Of a stretch of DNA of 64,000 nucleotides, positions 46,150 through 57,600 are shown piece after piece. Made by a program: the position numbers and the translations under genes. The stretch lies in the NCBI RefSeq assembly GCF_024868665.1, contig NC_079912.1, positions 14,448,948 to 14,512,947 on the forward strand, written 5' to 3'. Below the pieces are notes generated by a model, which saw nothing but the letters and a program-made list of their open reading frames with translations, was not told where the DNA came from and did not search any database. How positions within the stretch are numbered: the first letter of the stretch is position 1; every line of letters begins with the position of its first letter. Source of the stretch: Triplophysa rosa. Taxonomy: Eukaryota; Chordata; Actinopteri; Cypriniformes; Nemacheilidae.

Positions 46150-46250
46150 TGACTGCACTAATTGCAAATGCAAATATGCAAATTCATATTAATTAATTAC
46201 TCTGTTAATTAGTTCTCTGGTCTTTTTGGGCAATAAATCATAGTGCTACA
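46150..46250. promoter_or_regulatory. Tandem octamer plus homeodomain motif cluster (candidate enhancer)
   Basis: Two perfect ATGCAAAT octamers lie back to back (46168-46175 and 46176-46183), preceded by ATTGCAAAT and followed by TTAATTAATTA (46189-46199) and TTAATTAG (46205-46212). This is the densest such cluster in the window, in otherwise non-repetitive DNA about 2.5 kb upstream of the neurod6 promoter. Confidence 0.4.
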
Positions 46251-47099
46251 GAAAGGAAAGAGGGCAGGCCTATCCTGCATAAAAAATTTAGAGCACACGC
46301 TCAGTGAGGGACGGGGCAAAGACCTGAAACGTAAAAAAAAAGAGCAAAGGAGAAACAAAAACACAAAAGCAACGGCTGGGCCAGACAAGCGCGCTTCCCT
46401 GACAGACCTTCTTTAAACCCAGCAGACTTGCGGTGGAGGACTGGCCCCTTCTCATGTGGAACACTCGCCTGACAAGAGCTGTCTGGCAGTGATTTCAAAC
46501 ACATTAGCACATTTAAGGTCTGCGCGATGCCAGGCGCAGACAGCAAATGATACGTACACACGCGCACACACAAGTACTAAGATCACTAGCTCTGCTAAAG
46601 ATGGTCTTTTGAGAGTTGTAGACGTCTGCTGATGGGCCTGCTTGCAGCTAATAGCAAATGCAATGATTTGATGACAAGGAAAGCCAAAATATTACTGCAT
46701 TAGTTATTGGGAACATGTCATTTCTTTTTGAAAGATACGTACACAACTTCTCACTAGGACAAGGGTACAACAGACATTTTATTAAATGTGATAAAATCTT
46801 TGATTATATGTATGATTATTATGTTTTGAACATAAACAAAGAGTACATGTACAACAAACATGTACAACAACCACAGTGTTAACGTTCATGGTTTAAACAA
46901 ACATGGCATGCCATATACATAATTCATCTGGTACAGTAGTGTACCAAAATGAATTTATCAAATACTTTTTTTAAACATCTCAAACGAGGAAGACAGCTTA
47001 AGCTTTATGAGCTGACATATTTAATATAAAAAGCGACTTAAAATAAAATAAACAATTAACTTCTGCAACTCCAAAGTCTTTTTGGGTGAAGTCATAAAG

Positions 47100-47600
47100 A
47101 ACTACAATTTTCATTTCCCGATCTCGTTAGCGTAGTGGTGATCACGTGACCATGGGTGACACGTCATCGCGATTCTTTTAGAAAACTAAGGTAATTCTTC
47201 GTTTGCTTATTTTACAAATTGGACACATATTTCCTAACTGTTTGTTTCTGTCAGGCGGTACATACAGTACATAAGTTAAAATAACGTCGAAATGTAGGCA
47301 CAACAAGCTATTTTCGACTCAAAAGCTATATTCACCTTGCTCGAACAAACTCCTTGCTCTGATAACTCACTTTTAATGCTCTGTCCCAAATTAAATAGGT
47401 GAGTGGGGCAGTAGTAATTGTGGTAGTAACTTTCAAGTTTTTTTAAGTTGGCTGGTAAACGTGTGCCTGAAAGGAAAACACACGACGTCGACGAAGTAAG
47501 ATGCACCCGTTGGCTACGGCGTGTATCACTGCGCAGCATCACCTTTGTCCTTCTCTGAATAGAACTATTTCGTCTCGCGGTAGCAGGGCGCTTTTACAAT
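47100..47600. promoter_or_regulatory. CpG-rich orphan promoter-like patch
   Basis: An island of CpG in AT-rich DNA, with ATCACGTGACC and TGACACGTCATCGCG near 47140-47175, followed by AACTAAG|GTAATTC, a possible splice donor at about 47190. CpGs resume around 47455-47575 (ACGACGTCGACGAAG). No gene is attached to it here. Confidence 0.28.
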
Positions 47601-47725
47601 TTCTTTAAAAAGTTTAAATGTACGTTTTTGTTTTTAACATTTGTATTACGTTGCCACGATTATAAATAATACCAATAAGATTTATAAGATAATAATATAA
47701 AGAAGATTTTAATCTAAATCTTAAA

Positions 47726-47836
<111 letters not shown>

Positions 47837-47843
47837 CCTCTCT

Positions 47844-47903
<60 letters not shown>
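47837..47903. repeat. (CT)n microsatellite
   Basis: About 67 bp of CT dinucleotides with minor interruptions at the left. It adjoins the 3' tail of the retroelement fragment on its right, a common place for simple repeats to grow. Confidence 0.95.
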
Positions 47904-47906
<3 letters not shown>

Positions 47907-47917
47907 TTCTCTTTTTC

Positions 47918-48470
47918 AATTTTTCAAGGTACTTTATTGGCATGATTGTGTGTTCTTACAATATTGCCAAAGCATTGAACATATAAACAAAAGACATACA
48001 ATAAGTACAACATAAATAAGAGTAAATTAAATAAATAGACTATGTAAGAATATAGAAAATAAATATAAGTTATGTAAAGTTAAAGCATGACAAAATATAA
48101 AAACTATAAAGCATTCAATCAAATGTAGATTTCAGGCAGAAACATGAGAATGTAATAAAAGTAAACAGTATGTGCATTGATTGTAGCAGATGAAGGCAGT
48201 AGTTTGTGCAGCTGATAGATGAATGAAGCAGCAGCTGATGTGTGTCTCTTCTCCCCCTCTGTTTCTGAACATCTATCAAAATCTGGCATGAGCTTTGACA
48301 TTTTGTGAAAGTGTTTCTCTCTCACATCTTTAAATTGATCACAATGACGGAGAAAGTGTGTGTGTTTCGACCTCACAGTGTCACAGTGTGCACAGACTCA
48401 TTCTTCCTTTGGAAGCCATGTTTGTCTGTGTCTGCCTTTCTCTATGGACAGACTCTACATCTCCAACAGT
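47918..48470 (-). mobile_element. 3' fragment of a non-LTR retrotransposon-like element
   Basis: On the minus strand, 48119-48400 reads as the C-terminal zinc-finger-like tail seen in fish non-LTR retroelements: CAHCDT, then HTHFLRHCDQF (CxxC...HxxxxC spacing) and VREKHF. After it comes a 3' UTR that ends in the typical TTTGGCAATATTGT...GCCAATAAAGTACCTTGAA. Upstream of the finger the frame breaks, so only a 5'-truncated remnant remains. The clade is not identified. Confidence 0.5.
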
Positions 48471-51400
48471 GTAGAGATAATCTGCCAGATTGTATTTTCT
48501 GTTTAGGGTGCGGTAGCATTCTAGTTTACTTTGATTTTTACTTTCCTTTTCCCAGTGATCTAAATATGACTTTTTACTTTCTTTGATAATTTGGTTTATT
48601 CTGATTTGGTTTTGTTCCGTTGTGCCGGTCTGAAGTTTCAGAGCCAGCTGGCAGATGGGACTGACTTTAGGTCTCAGCTCTTGGGTTTTAAGTGCTTCAT
48701 ATCGAAGTGTGTTAGGAGGACTTGAATTAAGGTGTGTCCAGAATTTGAGGGAATGATTTTGGATGTGTATTATCTGGGGGTATCTCTCTCTATCTATCTA
48801 AGAACTTCATTAATGCATCTAAAGATAAGCTTTTCACCAATTCGTTTCCTTCTAACATGCAACCACATTGAAGCCAGAAAAGAATATGCCTTTGATGTAA
48901 AATATGAACTTGTGCCATGCTTGAAAACAAAGACTTGCTTTCCCCCTGTGATTCGCATGAGGAAATGATCTCCTCGGTGCCGCTGATTCACACTGTTAAG
49001 TGATTTTAATTTCACTCGTGTACCTAGCCAATGCTATAGTCCAGGGACCAGTGGAGGCGGGTGGGGTAAGTCTGTCGTGTGGATGCACTGTGCCAAAAAT
49101 GTTGATGTGACTGTGATTTATGTCAAAGTCGTGCCAAGAATGTCCATCAGGGTGAACATTCTCTGAGCAACCTCATGCTTATCACCCTCCGTCTATCTCT
49201 TTCACAACACGATTGCTTAAATCTTATCAAATCCGGCCTGCATGTTGCCATTGGGTGGCATACGGTTTGGCGCAGGTGAAAACTTTGGCATGGGTTAAAT
49301 GGGTCATAGCCTCTCTTTTGGCCCCTGTGGAGGCACACATTGGACCGGTGCTGTCATCTACAGTCTCCTGCAGTCCTTTGCGATTGTTGCCCAGTCCAGA
49401 TTAGGTTCTTCTGGCACTGTTCACACTGGGCTTCTTCCTAAACTGTCTGGCATTTGCTTTGCGAAGAAACCCGGAATGCAGTGATAATAGGGCCGTATCT
49501 GGCTCAGCGTGAGACCAGAATGTGTCCGTCCACAGTGAAATGTAGAAATAGTTAGATGAATATCTCTAAAAACACACAAAAACCATCTGATCGGGATTAA
49601 TCGCGCTGGAAAGAACACTCTCAAAGCATTCTTTCCAGTTCAGAAGTACTGTAGAAATGTTTGGTGACGTACTACATTTGCCAAATGTGCAGTAGGACAA
49701 AGCAATGGAAATGTGAAAAATGACTTTATTTTTATTACTTCGTTTTTTTCCAAAGACACTTTGGCACAGGATCATTAGAAAGGCAAAATTATACTTTTTA
49801 TTTTTAAGATGCTAACTAATCACCCCTCACACATCATGCGCAACATGATGTTATCATAACAAAAAAAGTAGCGTGTGTATAACTGAAACAGATACTTGTC
49901 TGGCTTATAAAAAAGCATTGTAGAACATTGTAGGAATGTTATGGAAATGTTATGCATTAGTGTGGCCCCAGCTGCTTTTTTGCATGTCATTTCATCACTT
50001 GCCATCAGTGGCTTCTCCAAGCTTGTCTTAATATCTTCCCCGACGCAATGAGTGGCACAACCATAATTGTTTTGGAAATCCGCCTATTTTTCCTTTTATT
50101 GCGACTTATCCTTCACTCTTATAGAGAGTTTATATTTTGATATTTAATTTCAGTCTTTTCATTCTTTCCAGCTAATATATGAATATGACTAATAGTGTAC
50201 CAGCAAGACAAAGACAGTAACTGCTTGTAAACATCACGTGCCATTCCTCTAAAGTGAGTATTCATAAAATCTGGTAGATATTTGAATAATATTCCTTTGC
50301 ATGTTGCACGTCTTATTAAAACATGCGCGTGTATCTGTGAACGCACAAACACTTAGAGGTGTGATTACACGCAAATATACAGGCACGCATTTTTATACTG
50401 ACTGGTTCCGTTTGACGGTGCTCACATATTGTTCCTTTAGTGCCAAACCCCATCTGGCGCCAATCGTTTTTATTTGGATGTACCCAATTTAACCTCAGTT
50501 GGTACCAGTGCAAGGATCCTTGTACCGGTTTTGGACAGCGTGCCGGACGGCTCACCCTAAGGAGTAAGCGGAAATGTCCTTGGTTTCTGCAGGCAGCTGT
50601 CCCCACTTAAGGCCTTAATTTAATCTCCACTCTAGAACCCTCTGAGGCTCCTGTAAATTTTCTGGAATACAAGAATTTGGCTGCACAGACGTTCAAACAC
50701 ACACACACTTGTTTTGAGTCTCGCCTCTAGGTTAAACTGTGTTTGCTCTCTGAAGAAATACTCCAGGGATGATGCTATTGTGAAGAAAGCTGATAGCTGG
50801 TAGACTAGTACATTTGTTTGCCATATTTAGCTTATATAAGAATATATATTTCCTTTTATTGTAAGATAATACCTTCATATTCCACAAACACATACATCAT
50901 TTGTGTTACGTAACTACACCATGGTTGTTCTGCGTTTGTTGTTGCCTCCTCTGAAATGTTGGCCTGCTCTTGTTCTCAGTCGGTCTGAAGGTCCCATCTG
51001 GTCAGTCTGGTGGGGTTTGGATTAGTCACGGTCTGGTCCCTGTGACCAACCGGCAGCCTCGCAGGGGTCTGCTCAACCCACCCACAGAAAGCCTGTAACT
51101 AGCTCCATCCAAAACGAACACAGTCCCATTCCAAACAGCATCACTGTTGTGCTCAGATCTAAAATTGTGAGATTTAAACCCACACATGAATATTGTAAAT
51201 GACTACACAGAGTGTAGGGAGGTTAATATTAAACATTCCCATCTGAAATGTTCTGACCTAAGAAATCAAGAATCGTACTGGCAGGGTATATATTTAGTTA
51301 TTTATTGATATCAGAGCAACAATGCAAGATCCTTTGAAATATGGGATCCTTTATCAATATTCTTTGTTCTAAAGCTTAATACTAACAATAAGCACTCTGC

Positions 51401-54400
51401 ATTCATGTTTTGTAGGCAGATTTGTGTGTGGAAGCCGGAGTAATTGTAACAGATGTTGAATGATTAAATTAGCAGTTGCGGGCTGCTCGAATATTCATGT
51501 CGCGTTGAGAACGCGTACCATTACGAGCAAACCCCATCGAAGACTGCTTGCATGCTTTTGTTTGCATCACGTAAGGGCGCAAACCTCTCCAAGACTTTCT
51601 AGGTGAGAACGATTCCTTCTGCTGGGTTTTCTTCTGCTTTTCTTCCTTCAGCTGGGAAGGACGATTCCTTGAGACATCTTCAATGCTTAATACGCCCGTT
51701 TAAAACATTTTCACATGGCTGTTAGCTCTGAGGTTCATGAAAGTTTAAGACACAGATTCTTAGTGATGGCATGGGAAGCATCTCGTACAGCAGAAAGGCA
51801 CGCCCTGGAGAAAGGTACATCACACCTATCTGCTCCAGATGCCCCCGTCAGCACGTGTGAAATCCCACACGGGATTTGTAAAGTAAGAAATTTGCTTCTG
51901 AGGACTTGTGCAAATAGAATTTGAAACGAGACAAAAGAAGAGAAACACCAAAATGTAACAAATGCATGCCATTGTATCATTATTTTATGAATGACAGTAA
52001 GCAAAATTACATTTTATAATTGCATCTGCTTCCTAAATGTACAGTACATTGTATACATGGAAAAGTCATGAAATTTTGAGACACCGTGTGTTATTGAAAA
52101 TAATGTATCTTCTTGGTAATCCACATTGGACTCATGGTGACATCTAGTGGTTAAAGACTAAAACTGCAGTTGAGTTGCATCAGTCGAGCTAAATGGCTTC
52201 ATTGTGGTTATACTACTTCAGAATCTATCCTTCATGTCAGAAAAAAACTAAAAGGCAAAATGTTGAACATTTATGACCTTTACATGATCATTTAAAATAA
52301 ATACATAGATAAACACATGTAACAAATAAATAACAGATCATTTACATTTAGGAACTAGGCAACAAGAAAGAAACCACAATAGAGCTCAGTTGTTTTGAGC
52401 AAAATGACGTCTCCCGTTTCGCAGGAAAACGTCTACTGATCTCTTCCATGTTATTTAACAGTGGCCTTATGCCAAGATACAAAAGTTTGCAAATGTATAC
52501 AAAACCTCCGAGATTTACATAAACTCATCAAATCCAACCCAATTATCTGAGCTACTGTATACAGATTGATTTAATTGTTCTGTATGTCTGAATTCTTGTC
52601 TTAGAAACGTTTGATACAATGTTGATACTTGTATTAAACGAAATGCAGACCTCCAATAATTTTTTTGAGCATTTCTGCGCTGGGTGTTTGCACATATGGG
52701 ATATTGTAATGTAAGTAGAACAAGTTTGCTTATTTGCAAAGTATATTGCATAAACAGTGACTGCAAAGTGTAATGCAATCAACTGCGAGAAAAATAAATT
52801 TGCAGAAGATGGTATGAAAAAGCAACTTTTGATCTAAATGTTAAACGCATAAAATCAATTTAACTGTCGCGTTTGTTTATCAACTTTTAAACTGCCATTT
52901 GCGCTATTAGTAAATCCTCTCCATTATTTTTTTTTTTACTAAAGATACGTTTTACAAAATACAAGCATCGGACTAGTTTGTGTATTTTTTAGTTTTGTGG
53001 ACAAGAGTCTGTCTATCTCAAACTCCTCCTCGCGCTGCAGGTAGCAGGTGGAGCGTGGAAAGACAGTATTGTGAAATTCACACACTTGCTATTATCTGGT
53101 TAAGTAACAGATATCATGTTCATCTTCAAACAGAAAAATACCCTCTTTCTTACATGCAGAATGTTGAGGTGTATTAGAGAAGAGCGGAAAAGGCTGCGGA
53201 TTTAGACAGGTTTGTGTGGCTGTTGTTTTCCTCTCGATTTGCATACACTTTCTGGATGTTTTGTTAGCAGACCTAAATGTGGACCAAAGCAGAAAGGCTG
53301 TTCTTTTTTAGCCTTTGATTAAGCGATAAGCATTCAAAACACAATAGTCGTGTGACAGGTGCTCACTCACTCACTGCTCAGGACCCACAGACGCGCCGGT
53401 GAGGACTTTATTTTTACGCCTAAAAGCGTAATCTTTGTTGGTCGTATTACTGTCAAAAATGGGCAATTACAAAAACGCTATTCTATCATCGTATTCTTTC
53501 ACCTTTTATGATATAATTAGTGTACTCTGCATTTGGCTTAGCCTATTGAATGTTGTAAATCATTGTATTTACTAATATTTTGTTAAGAGATACGTGGGTG
53601 AGTTTTGTCAGTATTATATGGAATCAATGCAGTTGGTAGCAGGCTTGTCTTGTTGTGGTTGGTGGTGCAAGAAGCTTCATGGCTTTACTGTTACAATATA
53701 ATGGTATATACGTACAGTAGATAGTACTATAACTATAGTGTACTATGAAGTAATTTTTTAACTTACAAATATTGACTATGTTGTTATTATGTTAATTTTC
53801 CTACATTTATTTAACACAATGTACGCTACTGTAAACAAACAATATATGCAAGACTTCATCAAACACATTTTAAACACATATTAAACTTTTAAATTCTGTG
53901 TTTAAACATTTTAGGAGCAGCTAGTTAGATACTTGAGACTTGAATATAGTTGCTTATATAAATGTAAATGTGACCCTGCGAAATCCAGGCTAAGGTTTTA
54001 TAATGTAATTCAAAGTTTAAGCTCTAAATTCAATGAGCTTTGACATGGCCTTACTCGGTGGATATTAAAGACATCCAGGTTGTATTTTCACACAACGTTC
54101 TTTAGGATGATTTTATGTAGAAAACAGTAAATCACAAGAAAAACATGATTTTGGGGGTTGTTTTTACAGGCAGGGTCACAAATGTTTTACTGAATTTGAG
54201 ATGTCAAGTTGATCTTTAATAATTGTGGTCAATGACATTTGACTGTTTTAAATAAAAGGAAAGTAACATTCACATGAATGTAATTTGAGTTTGAAATCAG
54301 AAATATATTTTTATATAGAAAGATAATATGTATTACATGTAAATATACTTTGTACCTTTGTGAATGCATGTATTCATATTTCAGATTCAACAGTAAAGAT

Positions 54401-54694
54401 TCCCCCAAATAATGATTACAGGTAGTAAAGAAGTACAATTTCTTAAGTATTTTTGCCATGCTTAATATAGTCCTTTCTAAAAAATTCCCAAAATATCAGT
54501 ACATTTCTAAAACAAAACAAAGCGCCAAACAAAACACACTTAATGCAACAAGAAAGTGTCGTTTTCCTGATCTGACTGTCGCCAGCTTGGGTGAGAAATA
54601 TTTGCATTTTTCTCTCTTAGAGCGTCTTAGAAGAGTTGACACGTCTTATATCGTAATGTGTGTTGGCACTTGATGTTTAAATGGGGCGGACCTC
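48471..54694. other. Gene-poor region between the retroelement fragment and itprid1
   Basis: About 6 kb. No protein family is recognised in any frame, and open frames are all below 100 codons. It should contain the itprid1 promoter and 5' UTR near its right end. Confidence 0.4.
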
Positions 54695-57600
54695 ATGACC
54701 ACCACAATGGCTGCAGATTTATTGGCCAACAGAAGAACGACCTTACGGACTTCAAGGAGCAGATGGAGCAGGACGGACAGATCTGAACTTGGTGAGATTT
54801 TGAATCCTAACACAAATGGATATCTAAGATGTTTGTCTTTAGGATTTTGTGCTAGTACATGAGTTTATGCATGGATAGGTTGACTTGAAACAAAGCTGAG
54901 GAAGCTTCAGTTCAGACAGTTTTTTTTCTGTCTGAACAAGAGCGAATGGATTAGTCAAATGTGGTTAGTGTTAGCCAATGTTGGACAAATTGTAATCCCA
55001 TGGGCCGTGCAGACCTCAGGTCTGGCATATTTCATAGAACATGCAAAGCGATTCAGAGAACGCCACCTCTTTTGAACTGCACCTCTTTATTCCCACCGAT
55101 TCTCTCGTCGATCTAGATCTTTCTCATCACACCCGTCGTCTATGAATCGGTTTGTCTTTGTATATCAATGGAGGTCTTTAATGCTTGCTCTGTATTGTTT
55201 TAAACAGAAACTTTTAACGAAGACATCGTACAGAACTGGCTTACGTCAATCTACAAGTAAGAGCCGAATCTCATAAATGTACAGGTCTGTTTCACTCTGG
55301 CTTCATTTAGGATGGCCATAAAATCTTTGTTGACGGTTTTGACCTTTTTTTCATTGTGATCTGTAAAGCTTTTCCTTGTAGTGACGTGGTAATACAATGT
55401 AAATTCTTTGTTTAGGGAAGAAACAAAACCAGAGGTTGCCCTGGAGACGACAGGTAAGGTTATTACTGCATTTGCAAAAACAAAAAGTCCTTTGATGTTC
55501 AGTTAAAGGGGTTTAGTTTAGAAGCCATTGGATAAAATGTGGTCCTATAGAAGGAAATTCATTAGATTTGTGTATTTTTATAGCATAGTTTCTAGTTTAC
55601 ATATGTAGGTTAACAGACTAAAGTTGGATAAATCATTTTCCATCCCTGTTTAATCCCAGAGCATGTAAATGTTGTGTTTATATTATTAACACGATCTGTT
55701 TGGTAAACAGTCTGGTTTAGTTTTTTGTTTCATCACTAAACCAGCAGGTGATCCGACTGTATTGGTTTTACATTTCGCTATTTAAATACTGTATTGTAAA
55801 CAACGTCGATTTGCTTTCAGCGAAAACCGTAAGGGAAACTGACAGCAAAGATGATGACCTGGCATTGGGAGTGGAAGGTAAGCATTCTTTATTTTATAAT
55901 ATTGGGTTTGGTCACACCGAAACACAAGCAAGTTGCATCTCAGAATAGTTCAAATGATTTAGAAGGACCGTGCTAATCCAGTATTTTAAACACGGCAAAC
56001 CTTTCCATACCTTCTAACACAAACACCAGCGGAGTGTGAGACATTCCAGCCCCGGCTGTCTCCTGCTTCGGGGCACAACTTGTTCAAAGTGTGCCACAAA
56101 TCATTTGTAGAAACATCTGCTTCTGTGTGGTTTCCAATCAAGCGAAACAGATAAGGAGTAGATAAAGCAGGGAAATATGTGCTGTTTATCAGAAAGCGAT
56201 TTACCCAAGTAGGACATGTTCCTGGATCCTTCTTGGACCCGAGACAACTTTCCTGTCAGTGTAGTATTTTATGGCGGACGTTTCAAGGACGTTGTGATAC
56301 TCCTGTGAATTAAAATGAAGAGAATAGTTTGGATTATAGGTTTGGACCAATAATGGATGTTTGAGTTGGTACCTGCTTCTTGTGTTTTTAAAAGAAAATA
56401 TAGATATTAAGATTGTCATGATTTACCCACCCTCATGCCGTTCCAAACTCTGATGACTTCCTTTAAAGGGATAGTTTGGCCATTTACTGCCATAGGGAAA
56501 ATAAATGCCACGGGAGTCAATGGGGGATGAGATCTGTTTGGTTGCTGACATTCTTCCAAATATCTTCCTTTGTGTTTAGCAAGTTTTGAACAACCCGAGT
56601 GTGAGCAAATGATGATAGAATTGGATCCCTTTAAACGTAACACAACAGCATTTGGATTTGTAATGACGTGAGGTTGAGTAATGACTAAATTTTCATTTTT
56701 TGGCTGAGCTGTTCCTTTAAGCGCACACACTGAGGCTGTAGGGAAATTTACTGAGGTTTACCTACGAGCTTTCGTTTAGACCAGGCGTCCTTTCGCCTCA
56801 GTACACGGGACATTCAACAGCTTCCTAAACTTTTAATACGTAATTTAAAATGTCTCAATATAGTGTTTACTTTGCCCATCCGCACTTGTTTTCTTGCCAT
56901 CTTCTTTATGAGGTTTGCTGTTATATTTTGGCTCTTGTCTGTTATCATCCACCTCTCTTTGGAAAATGTTGCTTACCTCCTCTAAATCTCTGCTTCCCAT
57001 TCCGTCAGTCAGATTTGGTCAGTCAGACACGCCTCTTGTAATGTGGTGCTTTGGTTTCGTAACACAGTGGCAATGGACGCTACAGAATGGAATAGATTGT
57101 TACTCTTTGGAATCTGCTACGATTTAAAAAATGATTGCTTGGACAGTATTAGCTTTCCTTTCTGGACCAGCTTGTGCTTATAAGAAGACATCAAGACCCG
57201 ACACGTCCCTGACAGCATGCCAAAGTCTTCTGTAGAGTTGTTTATGAGAACATCAACATGACAAAGAAGAATATTTACCTAATATAGCTACCGTACAACC
57301 GTCCGGAGGTGTTTAATTGAAAGCGGAGCTGTTTTCCATCTTTAAATGACCTCCTCTTTTCTTTTCCTGTGTTTGACGCAGCATCTTTATATGGTAAACG
57401 CTCCTTCAGGACTGTACGCGAGTTTCTGAGGTAAGAACTCGACTGGTCTTCTTGCTTTGCTTCATGCTATGTTTAACTTTTGCAAAAATGAAAAACTGTC
57501 ATCATTACTCACCCTCAGGTTGTTTCTAACCTGTATACATTTCTTTGTTCCAATGAACACAGAGAAAGATATTTGGAAGAATGTTAGCCATTTTCAGTTC

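Noticed and set aside
47276..47542. 88-codon minus-strand frame in the CpG-rich patch
   Set aside because: No recognisable motif; likely due to local base composition.
51715..51924. 69-codon plus-strand open frame in the gene desert
   Set aside because: No splice context, codon pattern or family similarity; expected by chance at this length.
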